Shown here: piece after piece, positions 41,597-49,991 of the stretch | Layout: each line of letters starts with the position of its first letter | Position numbering within the stretch: the first letter of the stretch is position 1 | From: Haliscomenobacter hydrossis DSM 1100 | Lineage (GTDB): Bacteria > Bacteroidota > Bacteroidia > Chitinophagales > Saprospiraceae | DNA length: 64,000 nucleotides | Assembly (NCBI RefSeq): GCF_000212735.1 | Contig: NC_015510.1 | Location: 3,498,315 to 3,562,314 of the forward strand | Direction of reading: 5' to 3' | The notes under the pieces: generated by a model | Databases searched by the model: none | What the model saw: only the letters and a program-made list of their open reading frames with translations | What the model was told of the DNA's origin: nothing | Made by a program: the position numbers and the translations under genes

Positions 41597-42427
41597 ATGG
41601 CTGAACACGCCCACCTCCTCGCCCAAGCCCGCGAATACGACGCGCAAGGCGATGTGTACAACGCAGTGAAGTTGTACAAGCGCTGCATTAAGCTGGCACC
41701 GGAATTGGTGGAAGCTTATGTGCAGTTGGCGGAGATTTACAAAAAACGGGCCGAATGGAAACCTGCCTTGTACTACGCTAAAAAAGCCCTTTCATTGGAT
41801 GCCAGTCTGGCCGATACCGGGTGGACCCTGGGCATCACCGCTGTAGCCCTGGGCAAAGCCCGGTTGGCCAATTCCGTTTGGTCAAAATTTGGGCCAGGTA
41901 ATCCCCGCGCAGCCCTCATTTCACTGCAGCTTACCCACAGCGGCATTTTTGAAATGATTTGGGCCAAACCACTCGATCCAGCGCGGGCACAAATCACCAG
42001 TATTCCCCATCCCGATAGTGATCGCCACTTTTTAGACACCGTGGTTTTTGACCGTCAAGTGATTGGTTACAATGTGGCCAATCGGCGGCGCTATCCGGTG
42101 CATGCAGAACTTGGATTGCTTCAACGCTCAGCCTATTTTACGTTTTCATGTTGGTTAGAGACTCCTGCTCAAAAGGACGTCAAAACGCTGGAGCGGCTTT
42201 GTATCGAAGCCAATTTGGGGTTTGAAGTTTGGTCCAAAGCAGCAAAGGTGCAAAAACGGGTCTATCGGGATGAATTACAGGAATTTTATAGCGGAGATAT
42301 TTTTCAAAAAACGGAAGAAGACCTCCTCATTGCCATTGCAGCCAAACAAGAGGCGCATGTGGAACAGGTATTGCGGGCCTGGACGATCATCACGCTGAAA
42401 CAATATTATGCTCTGGAGCGACACTGA
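41597..42427 (+). CDS. Tetratricopeptide-repeat protein
   Basis: A 276-residue protein started at the ATG at 41597. The first ~90 residues carry about two to three TPR helices (EYDAQGDVYNAVKLYKRCIKL, ELVEAYVQLAEIYKKRAEW, PALYYAKKALSLDASLADTG). The rest is a separate alpha/beta region without a recognised family. No signal peptide is present, so it probably acts in the cytoplasm as a scaffold. The partner is unknown. Confidence 0.75.
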   Translation: MAEHAHLLAQAREYDAQGDVYNAVKLYKRCIKLAPELVEAYVQLAEIYKKRAEWKPALYYAKKALSLDASLADTGWTLGITAVALGKARLANSVWSKFGPGNPRAALISLQLTHSGIFEMIWAKPLDPARAQITSIPHPDSDRHFLDTVVFDRQVIGYNVANRRRYPVHAELGLLQRSAYFTFSCWLETPAQKDVKTLERLCIEANLGFEVWSKAAKVQKRVYRDELQEFYSGDIFQKTEEDLLIAIAAKQEAHVEQVLRAWTIITLKQYYALERH

Positions 42428-42556
42428 CCTTCCTTTTTTTAAGATCTGGTTCATAAAAAATATTTATTTTTACCACTTCTGGGATGAATATAGTTGTGTT
42501 AAACTGCTGCATGAGGGATTAGGTGCGTTATTTTTTCACCTAAATATAGATGTGTT

Positions 42557-43696
42557 ATGCACAAGAATTTAATCACCCTCTTGTTGTTGACTGTTACAAG
42601 TTTGACTTTATTGAAAGCCCAAATCACGCTCCCACCAAGTGGCGACAACCAAAAATGTGAAGTGGCCCAGTACATCGGTCTGGCCAAAGTTGCCGTAATG
42701 TGGGGTAGCCCCGATGTACATGGCCCCAATGGCGAAGACCGCAGCGGGAAAATTTGGGGCGAGTTGGTGCCTTATGGCCTGAGTAACCTGGATTTTGGAC
42801 TGAGCGACGAAAACCACCTGATGCCCTGGCGCGCTGGTGCCAACGAAAACACCGTTTTTGCGGTTTCTCACGATGTACAGATTGAAGGTAAACCACTACC
42901 TGCGGGTAAGTATGGCCTGCACATGATTCCCGGTAAAGACGAATGGGTCATTATTTTTTCCAAAAATCACACGTCCTGGGGCAGTTACTTCTACCAACAA
43001 AGTGAGGATGCCCTGCGGGTAACCGTGAAGCCTCAAGCCACTGCCTACACCGAATGGCTGACCTATGAATTTGATGACCGTAAGGCGTCTTCTTGTACAG
43101 TGCGTTTGCGTTGGGAAAAAATTGCCGTACCCTTCAAAGTAAGTGTGCCCAACATCAATGAACTGTACTTGGCCAAAATCGGCGAAGAACTGCGTACGGA
43201 ACCGGGGTTCGACTACCGCAATTTTGTAAGTGCTTCCCAGTTTTGTGTACAAAACAAAGTAGGCTTGGAGCAAGGTCTGGCCTGGGCTGAAGACGCCATC
43301 AGCAAAAAATACATTGGGCAGAAGAATTTCCAAACCCTTTCCAACAAGGCGCAAATACTGACTGCAATGGGGCGTGATGCGGAAGCTTCTGCGCTGATGA
43401 AAGAAGCGATCAAGGAGCCAACTGCTGGTATGCAAGACATCCACATGTTTGCACGCAGTTTGCAGGCCAGCAAAAAGCCACAAGAAGCCCTGGAGATTTT
43501 TAAACAAAACAATCAGCGTTACCCCGATGATTTCATGACGCTTTTTGGCTTGGTGCGCGGCTATTCCGGAGTAGGGGATTATAAAAACGCCTTAAAATAC
43601 GCCAACCTGGCCTTGCCCAAAGCAACCAACGCGCAGCAAAAATCACAGATGGAAGCTGCGATTGCGAAGTTGAAGGAGAGTAAGGATATGAACTAG
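42557..43696 (+). CDS. DUF2911 and TPR exported protein
   Basis: A 379-residue protein with a signal peptide (ITLLLLTVTSLTLLKAQ). The DUF2911 domain occupies residues ~25-200: KVAVMWGSPDVHGPNGEDRS, DENHLMPWRAGANENTVFAV, GKPLPAGKYGLHMIPG and FSKNHTSWGSYFY. A C-terminal TPR-like region follows (RDAEASALMKEAIKEP, SLQASKKPQEALEIFKQN, YKNALKYANLAL). The family is common in Bacteroidota and its function is unknown. A GT-rich simple repeat follows the stop codon. Confidence 0.87.
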   Translation: MHKNLITLLLLTVTSLTLLKAQITLPPSGDNQKCEVAQYIGLAKVAVMWGSPDVHGPNGEDRSGKIWGELVPYGLSNLDFGLSDENHLMPWRAGANENTVFAVSHDVQIEGKPLPAGKYGLHMIPGKDEWVIIFSKNHTSWGSYFYQQSEDALRVTVKPQATAYTEWLTYEFDDRKASSCTVRLRWEKIAVPFKVSVPNINELYLAKIGEELRTEPGFDYRNFVSASQFCVQNKVGLEQGLAWAEDAISKKYIGQKNFQTLSNKAQILTAMGRDAEASALMKEAIKEPTAGMQDIHMFARSLQASKKPQEALEIFKQNNQRYPDDFMTLFGLVRGYSGVGDYKNALKYANLALPKATNAQQKSQMEAAIAKLKESKDMN

Positions 43697-43745
43697 ATAG
43701 GGTGTGGGTGTGGGTGTGGGTGTGAGTGTGGGTTAGGGTGTGGGG
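43697..43745. repeat. GGGTGT simple tandem repeat
   Basis: About seven imperfect copies of GGGTGT/GAGTGT follow the stop codon of the DUF2911 gene. This low-complexity stretch is likely to vary in length between strains. Confidence 0.8.
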
Positions 43746-43813
43746 TCGCCAGCGCTTGAAATGGCATGGGCGCTGAGCATTTTTAACTTGCATTTGTATC
43801 TTGAGTCCAAAAG

Positions 43814-43853
43814 ATTCGCAAGTTTAGATACATTTGTTTCTAAACTTGCGAAT
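43814..43853. terminator. Perfect 15-bp-arm hairpin upstream of the palindromic element
   Basis: ATTCGCAAGTTTAGA (43814-43828) and TCTAAACTTGCGAAT (43839-43853) are exact reverse complements with a 10-nt loop. It lies between the DUF2911 gene and the element at 43858. Likely a transcript end or barrier; the downstream T content is low. Confidence 0.55.
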
Positions 43854-43857
43854 TCTT

Positions 43858-44019
43858 AGCGCTTGTTTAAGTTTTTTGGGCGGAAGCGAAAACGAGGCCA
43901 TTTTTGCCTGAAAGAGGCACGAAAAGCGGAGTTTAGCAGCGCTAAATGAGCATTTTCGGAACGAAATTCAGGCAAAAATGGGCCGTTTGTAGCCCGAACA
44001 AAAAAATTAAACAAGCGCT
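43858..44019. repeat. Palindromic intergenic element, copy 2 (162 bp)
   Basis: The ends are AGCGCTTGTTTAA/TTAAACAAGCGCT, 13-bp perfect inverted repeats. TTTTTGCCTGA pairs with TCAGGCAAAAA, and the centre TTAGC-AGC-GCTAA forms a hairpin beside the conserved GAGCATTTTCGGAACGAAAT. It is the second copy of the element at 9043-9202. It ends one base before the psuG start codon, so it forms the whole leader of that gene. Confidence 0.85.
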
Positions 44020-44020
44020 T

Positions 44021-44935
44021 ATGATACCCTATCTCGATTTGTCTCCAGAAGTTTCCTCGGCTTTGCGCTCCAAACAACCCGTTGTCGCGTTGGAAAGTAC
44101 CATTATTTCCCACGGGATGCCTTACCCGCGCAATGTGGAAACTGCTTTACAGGTCGAGGCAATAGTGCGCAAAAATGGAGCGATACCTGCAACCATTGCC
44201 GTAATCAACGGCCGCATGAAGGCTGGATTGAGCAAGCAGGAAATCACCAATTTAGGAAAATTAGGGACTGCGGTATTGAAGGTAAGTCGTCGCGATTTAC
44301 CGGTGGTCATCGCGCAGGGCCAAAATGGCGCAACTACGGTTGCAGCTACTATGATTATTGCCGATTTGGCGGGCATTTCCATCTTTGCCACGGGCGGTAT
44401 TGGTGGGGTACACCGCGGAGCCTCCGAGTCGATGGACGTATCTGCCGATTTACAAGAGTTGGCCCGAACCAACGTCGCAGTAGTATGTGCCGGAGCAAAA
44501 TCAATTCTTGATCTGGGGCTTACCCTGGAGTACCTCGAAACCCAGGGTGTTCCCGTTTTGGGGTATCAAACCTCCGAGTTCCCTGCTTTTTATACCCGCA
44601 ACAGTGGATTCAAGGTGGATCAATCGGTTGATTCTGCCGAAGAACTGGCCGATATCCTTACCATCAAATGGCAACTGGGCTTGAAGGGAGGGGCGGTCAT
44701 TGCCAATCCAATCCCCCTGGAATTCCAGTTGGAATACGCCGTGATGGAACAAGCCATTCAACAAGCTTTAGCAAAGGCGGAAAAGAAAAACATCAAGGGC
44801 AAGGAAATTACCCCGTTTTTGTTGGCGAGTATCGAGCAAATTACCAGGGGCAAAAGCCTGGATGCCAATGTAGAATTGGTGCTCAACAATGCAAAATTGG
44901 CTGCGCAAATCGCGGAATATCTGAGGGTAAGTTGA
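44021..44935 (+). CDS. psuG: Pseudouridine-5'-phosphate glycosidase
   Basis: A 304-residue enzyme splitting pseudouridine 5'-phosphate into uracil and ribose-5-phosphate, or the reverse, using a Mn2+-dependent lysine Schiff base. The start MIPYLDLSPEVSSAL is set at 44021; an upstream ATG at 43946 lies inside the palindromic element. Diagnostic motifs are VVALESTIISHGMPYPRNVE, PATIAVINGRMKAGLS, GGIGGVHRGA and the Lys-containing VVCAGAKSILDLGLTLEYLE. The kinase psuK is not adjacent. The TGA stop lies in the next palindrome. Confidence 0.93.
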   Translation: MIPYLDLSPEVSSALRSKQPVVALESTIISHGMPYPRNVETALQVEAIVRKNGAIPATIAVINGRMKAGLSKQEITNLGKLGTAVLKVSRRDLPVVIAQGQNGATTVAATMIIADLAGISIFATGGIGGVHRGASESMDVSADLQELARTNVAVVCAGAKSILDLGLTLEYLETQGVPVLGYQTSEFPAFYTRNSGFKVDQSVDSAEELADILTIKWQLGLKGGAVIANPIPLEFQLEYAVMEQAIQQALAKAEKKNIKGKEITPFLLASIEQITRGKSLDANVELVLNNAKLAAQIAEYLRVS

Positions 44936-45034
44936 TAATAGGTTGATAGGGGTTGATGACGGTTGATAAGCCGCGCTTCGACTTCGCTCAGCGACCGTTT
45001 TATCAACCCTCATCAACCTTTATATCAACCTATT
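44931..45034. repeat. GGTTGATA-type palindrome between psuG and proS
   Basis: The left arm (44931-44969) has GGTTGATAGG-type units; the right arm (~44998-45034) has ATCAACC-type units. The loop (44973-44997) contains a CTTCGACTTCGCTCAGCGACC core, a fuller form of the loop sequence at 1476-1493. It holds the psuG stop codon and ends three bases before the proS stop. Confidence 0.8.
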
Positions 45035-45037
45035 TCC

Positions 45038-46507
45038 TCAATACGCTTTTGCAAACAATACCCTTCTTTGTGAGGGCTTGCCCGTCAGCACACAAGAGCC
45101 ATCTTCGGCTTCTGCATCCAATGGAATACAGCGAATTGTGGCCTTGGTCAGTTCTTTGATTTTTTCTTCCGTTTCGGTGGTACCGTCCCAATGGGCCGAA
45201 ATAAAACCGGGAATATCGCGGTTGATGACCTCTTCAAAATCGTTGAAGTTGTCAACTTTGGTGATGTATTGATCGCGCATGGCTTTGGCACGATTGAAGA
45301 GGTTGGCCTGAATTTCAACCAGCAAATCTTCAATGTATTGTTCAATGCCTTCGAGTGGTTGCTGCGTTTTTTCCTTGGTGTCGCGGCGGGCTACTTCAAC
45401 CTGTCCGTTGGCCAAATCGCGCTCACCGATGGCCAATCGCACCGGAATACCATGCATCTCGTGTTCGGCAAATTTAAAACCTGGACGGTTTTTCATGTCC
45501 ATGTCGTACTTGACCCGAATTCCTTTGGCTTTAAGCGCTGCCATGATTTTATGCACCACTTCATCAATGACCGGACTAGGTTTGGGAATGGGTACAATCA
45601 CCACCTGGGTCGGTGCCAACTTGGGTGGAACCACCAGGCCATCGTCATCGGAATGGGTCATGATCAAGCCACCCATCAAGCGGGTAGAAACCCCCCAGGA
45701 TGTTGCCCAAACGTATTCCTGCTGGTTGTTTTCGTTGAGGAATTTTACGTCAAAGGCTTTGGCGAAATTTTGACCCAAAAAGTGTGAAGTACCCGCTTGT
45801 AGCGCCTTCCCATCTTGCATCAAAGCCTCGATACAATAGGTTTCTTCAGCGCCCGCAAAACGTTCATTCGCCGTTTTGATGCCCCGAATCACCGGCATGG
45901 CCATGTATTCTTCGGCAAAAGTGGCGTAGATGTCCAGAATTTTCAGCGTCTCTTCCACTGCTTCCTCCTTGGTGGCATGTGCCGTATGGCCTTCCTGCCA
46001 AAGGAATTCGGTGGTGCGCAAAAACAAACGCGTCCGCATCTCCCAGCGCACTACGTTGGCCCATTGGTTGATGAGCAGGGGCAAGTCCCGATAAGAGTTG
46101 ATCCAGGTGCGGTAGGTATCCCAAATAATGGTCTCGGAAGTAGGCCGCACAATGAGTTCTTCTTCCAGCTTGGAATCAGGATCCACAATGATCCCTCCAC
46201 CGTCGGGGTCATTCATGAGGCGGTGGTGCGTAACCACGGCACATTCTTTGGCAAAACCAGCTACGTGCTGGGCTTCCTTGCTCAAAAAACTTTTGGGGAT
46301 GAACAAGGGAAAGTAGGCATTGACGTGCCCCGTCTCTTTGAACATTTTGTCCAACTGATCCCGAATGTTTTCCCAGATTGCAAATCCGTAGGGTTTGATT
46401 ACCATACATCCACGTACGGCTGAATTGTCGGCCAGGTTGGCACGCTTCACGATGTCAATGTACCAGTCGGAATAATTTTCACTCCTTGACGTAATCTCTT
46501 TTGCCAT
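45038..46507 (-). CDS. proS: Prolyl-tRNA synthetase (archaeal/eukaryal type)
   Basis: A 489-residue class II synthetase for tRNA-Pro. The start [19 protein letters not shown] at 46507 is typical of the shorter type without the bacterial editing insertion; an ATG at 46618 would add repeat-coded residues. The core shows [41 protein letters not shown] (motif 1), [30 protein letters not shown] (motif 2) and a motif 3-type [17 protein letters not shown] segment. The C-terminal anticodon-binding domain and the zinc/tail domain are present. Confidence 0.95.
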   Translation of the reverse strand: MAKEITSRSENYSDWYIDIVKRANLADNSAVRGCMVIKPYGFAIWENIRDQLDKMFKETGHVNAYFPLFIPKSFLSKEAQHVAGFAKECAVVTHHRLMNDPDGGGIIVDPDSKLEEELIVRPTSETIIWDTYRTWINSYRDLPLLINQWANVVRWEMRTRLFLRTTEFLWQEGHTAHATKEEAVEETLKILDIYATFAEEYMAMPVIRGIKTANERFAGAEETYCIEALMQDGKALQAGTSHFLGQNFAKAFDVKFLNENNQQEYVWATSWGVSTRLMGGLIMTHSDDDGLVVPPKLAPTQVVIVPIPKPSPVIDEVVHKIMAALKAKGIRVKYDMDMKNRPGFKFAEHEMHGIPVRLAIGERDLANGQVEVARRDTKEKTQQPLEGIEQYIEDLLVEIQANLFNRAKAMRDQYITKVDNFNDFEEVINRDIPGFISAHWDGTTETEEKIKELTKATIRCIPLDAEAEDGSCVLTGKPSQRRVLFAKAY

Positions 46508-46516
46508 AGTTGTAAG

Positions 46517-46617
46517 TGTTCGGGGGTTCGGGGAGGTCGAGGGTTCGAGGGTTCGAAGATTTGAGGGATAACCCCAAAAAACTACGAACTCTCGAACTTT
46601 TCGAACCTTCGAACCCA
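46517..46617. repeat. GGGTTCGA-type palindrome upstream of proS
   Basis: The left part (~46517-46568) consists of GGGTTCGGGG/GGGTTCGAGG units and the right part (~46584-46617) of CGAACTCTCGAA/CGAACCTTCGAACCC units; they pair with gaps. It lies in the proS leader and is of the same type as the palindrome in the aspS leader. Confidence 0.75.
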
Positions 46618-46785
46618 TAAAAGTTGTATCTTAACACTTGTTAAGGCGTCAAAAAGAAACTTTAACGCCGTCCAAGCTACACTTTATCATTCTTTTAACA
46701 GCAAGTGTGGCGCAAAAGTAATAATTTCGGTGTTGTAAATAACGTGACTATGACATCAATAATTCCGCAAGCAAAACTTTTAAAT

Positions 46786-48237
46786 ATGAAATTGCTGATG
46801 AATCTTTCAATGTTGTTGTTGGTCTTCGGGATAAGTTCAACTGCTGCACTCGCTCAATACGACGATGTGTACTACGATCCTGAACGAAACAACAGCCGTA
46901 CTACCACGGATCGCCGCCAGGTACAACCAAAAACCACGCCTACCTACGCCGAAGAGCAAAACTACGACGAAGGGTACGATGATGAAGAATACGACTACTA
47001 TTACACGTCGCGCATTCGCCGTTTTCACCGGCCGTATACCGGGTTCGATTATTTTGACCCCATTTATGTAGATGCGTACTATTACGATGCTTTTGCACGT
47101 CCAGGAGTAACCGTGCTCATCTATGATGATCCATTTGGTTATTACGGCTTCAACCGTTTTAATCGGTTCAACCGCTTTAATAACTGGAATTCCTGGGGTG
47201 GAGGTTTCAACCGCTTCAATCGCTGGAACTCCTTCGGTGCTTACGATCCTTGGTTTAGCCCGGGCTTGTCCTTTGGATTGGGCTGGAATCGTTGGAACAA
47301 TTTCGGCGGTTTTAACAACTGGAACTCTTGGGGATTTGGCAACCCATATTATGCAGGAAACAGTTGGTTCTGCCCACCAACTTGGGGGAATAACAATTAC
47401 TACAACAACGTAAATTATTATTCCAATAACAACAACAGCAATAACAACGACAACAACCGCAACATCTACTACGGTCCACGTACGGGTGGCGGTGGTGTGG
47501 GTACCCAACCTGGTATCGACAATCCAAATGGTCGTTCACCACGCTTAACCAATGGTCCGGATATCAAATCGAATCCTGCGAATCCGGTGAATCCAGGAGT
47601 AAGCCGACCAGACTACAGTGGAGGCCGCAAACTGGATGAAGCACCAGCTTATGATCGCGACAGAACTGTACCCGGTGCAGGCAATCCCCGTGTCATTACG
47701 GATACGGAGCGCCGCACACCTACGAATCCTGCGACTCCAGAGAACTATGACCGCTACCGCGACGCACGTGAAAACATCAATCGTCCGGATTACAACACGA
47801 CTCGTCGCCCAGAGGTAAATGACCCATTTAGTGGTGGTCGTCGTCCTGCGGTACAAGACAATAGCCGTGCACGCACCATTGAAACGCCTGAGCGCAGCAC
47901 CACGGATCCACGCAACAGCACGGTTCCTCGTACCAACTCGGCACCACGTTCGATGGACAACGGATCATTGGATCGTTCGCGGAGTTATACGCCTGATCGT
48001 TCTTACGAGCGCAGCCGTGAAATCCCGAGGTCCTATGATACACCACGCAATAGTCCTTCACCAAGCAATAGCATTCCTCGCTCTAACAACAGCTTCGACT
48101 CTGGCCGCTCTAACTCAGCACCACGAAGCATTGACAGCGGTGGTAGCCGTCCAAGTGGAGGCAGTTCTAGTCCTAGTAACTCAGGCTCTTCTTCTTCCGG
48201 TGGTAGAAGTTCTTCTTCTGGTGGCAGACAAAACTAA
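46786..48237 (+). CDS. Exported low-complexity protein with Phe-Asn/Trp-Asn-rich repeats
   Basis: A 483-residue protein started at the ATG at 46786, where a signal peptide follows (LLMNLSMLLLVFGISSTAALAQ). An acidic Tyr-rich segment (DDEEYDYYYTSR) is followed by ~90 residues dominated by FNRFNRFNRFNNWNSWG-type repeats. Next come an Asn run (SNNNNSNNNDNNRN) and a long Arg/Pro/Ser-rich tail (RPDYNTTRRPEV, GGSSSPSNSGSSSSGG). No catalytic domain is visible. The composition suggests an extracellular matrix, adhesive or surface polymer-binding role, but no family is recognised. Confidence 0.75.
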   Translation: MKLLMNLSMLLLVFGISSTAALAQYDDVYYDPERNNSRTTTDRRQVQPKTTPTYAEEQNYDEGYDDEEYDYYYTSRIRRFHRPYTGFDYFDPIYVDAYYYDAFARPGVTVLIYDDPFGYYGFNRFNRFNRFNNWNSWGGGFNRFNRWNSFGAYDPWFSPGLSFGLGWNRWNNFGGFNNWNSWGFGNPYYAGNSWFCPPTWGNNNYYNNVNYYSNNNNSNNNDNNRNIYYGPRTGGGGVGTQPGIDNPNGRSPRLTNGPDIKSNPANPVNPGVSRPDYSGGRKLDEAPAYDRDRTVPGAGNPRVITDTERRTPTNPATPENYDRYRDARENINRPDYNTTRRPEVNDPFSGGRRPAVQDNSRARTIETPERSTTDPRNSTVPRTNSAPRSMDNGSLDRSRSYTPDRSYERSREIPRSYDTPRNSPSPSNSIPRSNNSFDSGRSNSAPRSIDSGGSRPSGGSSSPSNSGSSSSGGRSSSSGGRQN

Positions 48238-48285
48238 TCTGGTTGAACTGTTTTTAGTTATTTGACCAGACCTTAAATAATTGGG

Positions 48286-48322
48286 AGGTGGAGATCGGGT
48301 TCGCTGGTGTCCACCTTTTTTT
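48286..48322 (+). terminator. Rho-independent terminator after the low-complexity protein gene
   Basis: AGGTGGA (48286-48292) pairs with TCCACCT (48310-48316), followed by a run of T to 48322. It separates this gene from the downstream outer-membrane protein gene, whose ATG is at 48349. Confidence 0.75.
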
Positions 48323-48348
48323 ATCCTCGGTTTTTAAAAATCTCTTCT

Positions 48349-49842
48349 ATGAAGCGTAATTCGCAAACCCGCATTGTAGCGTGGAGCGTCTTCTTCTCGC
48401 TAATGACTACTCTGCTTTTCGCTCAAAATGTTGGTGATGCCGTTCGTTATTCTCAATTCGAATACGGTGGTACTGCCCGCAATATTGGGGTCGGCAATAC
48501 CATGGGGGCAATTGGTGCCGACATGTCGGCAATCAGTAGCAACCCTGCTGGTTTAGGAATGTTTCGCCGTTCAGAATATACCATCACCCCCAGTTTATTG
48601 TCAAACAATACCAATTCACAATTGCTAAGTGGCCGAAATAATCCCGTGATTGCTGACACCCGTACAGCGTTCAACCTGCACAATTTTGGGGTGGTATTTG
48701 CCACACGGCCATTGTCGGCCAACTGGATCAATTTGAATTTTGGCATCTCGGTAAACCATTTGGCCAATTTCAACCGGGCTTTTACCTATCAAGGACGTTC
48801 GCAAGGTTCCTTGTCTCAGCGCTTCCAGGAACTGGCCAATGGCGGAGAAGGCATCGAAGGATTTGAAACCAGCCTGGCCTACGAAGCCAGTTCTATCTAT
48901 GATTTTCCCGAAGATGGGTTTTACGATGTTGATTATGATTCTAACCCAAGCGCCAATTTGAGCCGTGGTCAGACTTCCTTCAGCCGTGGTTCTTTGTCGG
49001 AGCTCAGTTTTTCCTTTGCGGGCAACTACGATGACAAGTTTGCCTTCGGGATTTCACTCGGAGTGCCGATCGCCAATTATTCTTCTGAGAAAATTTATAC
49101 CGAACGCGACGACAGCACAGCAGCGGGTGGTGCAATTGACTATTTCAGTGATTTGGAGTACCGCGAACAATTGAGGACCAGTGGTACGGGCGTCAATGCC
49201 AAGATCGGGGTGATCATCAAGCCCAATCAAATTTTACGTTTATCCGCAGCCGTCCATACGCCCACGATCTATGCCCTGAACGACGATTACAACTACCGCT
49301 TAACCAACAATTATTACGAAGACCGCCAGGAGCAAGGTGCCTTTTTGGGCAAAGAAGCCATTCGGGAGGGCACCTTTGAATACACCCAAACTACCCCTTG
49401 GCGCATTATGGCTGGAGCGGGTTTGATCATCGGTAAAAGTGGCTTCATCAGTACAGAAGTAGAGCATGTAAGCTACGGTAGCAACAAATTTGGCTACGAC
49501 GAATACCCCGAAGCACAAGACGAAATAAATGGCGAAATCAAGGATCAACTCCGTTCAGTAACCAATGTGCGCATTGGTGGCGAACTGGTTTTTGATGCCC
49601 TGCGGTTTAGAGCTGGCTACGGCATTTTGCCTTCCTTGTTCCAAAACGACGATACCCGTGGCACGGTCATCAGTGCTGGAGTTGGTTTCCGAAAAGATGA
49701 ATACTTTCTCGATTTGGCCTACCGACGCACTTCCGTTACGGAGACTTATTATCCTTACATTACCGCAGATGCCCCACTGCAAGAGGTGGAACACGAGTAT
49801 AGTTTTGGAAATATCGTATTTACGCTTGGCGTGAAATTTTAA
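48349..49842 (+). CDS. Outer-membrane barrel protein (OmpP1/FadL-like)
   Basis: A 497-residue protein started at the ATG at 48349 with a signal peptide (VAWSVFFSLMTTLLFAQ). NPAGLGMFRRSEYTITPSL near residue 65 is the typical FadL/TodX/OmpP1-type opening (the 'xNPAGL' motif) following GGTARNIGVGNTMGAIGADMSAISS. The rest alternates short beta strands and ends with VFTLGVKF, a C-terminal Phe as in barrel proteins. Such proteins take up hydrophobic compounds, though Bacteroidota members are often of unknown substrate. Confidence 0.88.
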   Translation: MKRNSQTRIVAWSVFFSLMTTLLFAQNVGDAVRYSQFEYGGTARNIGVGNTMGAIGADMSAISSNPAGLGMFRRSEYTITPSLLSNNTNSQLLSGRNNPVIADTRTAFNLHNFGVVFATRPLSANWINLNFGISVNHLANFNRAFTYQGRSQGSLSQRFQELANGGEGIEGFETSLAYEASSIYDFPEDGFYDVDYDSNPSANLSRGQTSFSRGSLSELSFSFAGNYDDKFAFGISLGVPIANYSSEKIYTERDDSTAAGGAIDYFSDLEYREQLRTSGTGVNAKIGVIIKPNQILRLSAAVHTPTIYALNDDYNYRLTNNYYEDRQEQGAFLGKEAIREGTFEYTQTTPWRIMAGAGLIIGKSGFISTEVEHVSYGSNKFGYDEYPEAQDEINGEIKDQLRSVTNVRIGGELVFDALRFRAGYGILPSLFQNDDTRGTVISAGVGFRKDEYFLDLAYRRTSVTETYYPYITADAPLQEVEHEYSFGNIVFTLGVKF

Positions 49843-49892
49843 AAAGAGATGAGAGAGGAAAGGCCACATCTTTCCTCTCTTATCTCTCTTTA
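49843..49892. terminator. Hairpin terminator at the edge of the defence island
   Basis: GAGATGAGAGAGGAAAG (49846-49862) pairs with CTTTCCTCTCTTATCTC (49870-49886) with one G-U pair, between A-rich and T-rich flanks. It ends the outer-membrane protein gene. The following ~100 bp to 49991 hold nothing clear apart from an A+T-rich putative promoter area. Confidence 0.7.
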
Positions 49893-49991
49893 AAATTTCG
49901 GGACAAGCTGGGGTATAAATGACTTTATTTTTTAAACCTTAATTGTTTTAGATAAAACAAATTTGTTAGGTTTAATTCTGCTAATATAGAC

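Noticed and set aside
43697..43745. Telomere-like GT repeat
   Set aside because: An internal simple repeat after a stop codon in a region with genes on both sides; no sign of a replicon end.
46705..46785. Longer N-terminus for the low-complexity exported protein beginning at GTG 46705
   Set aside because: The signal peptide begins at the ATG at 46786; the extra residues would bury it.
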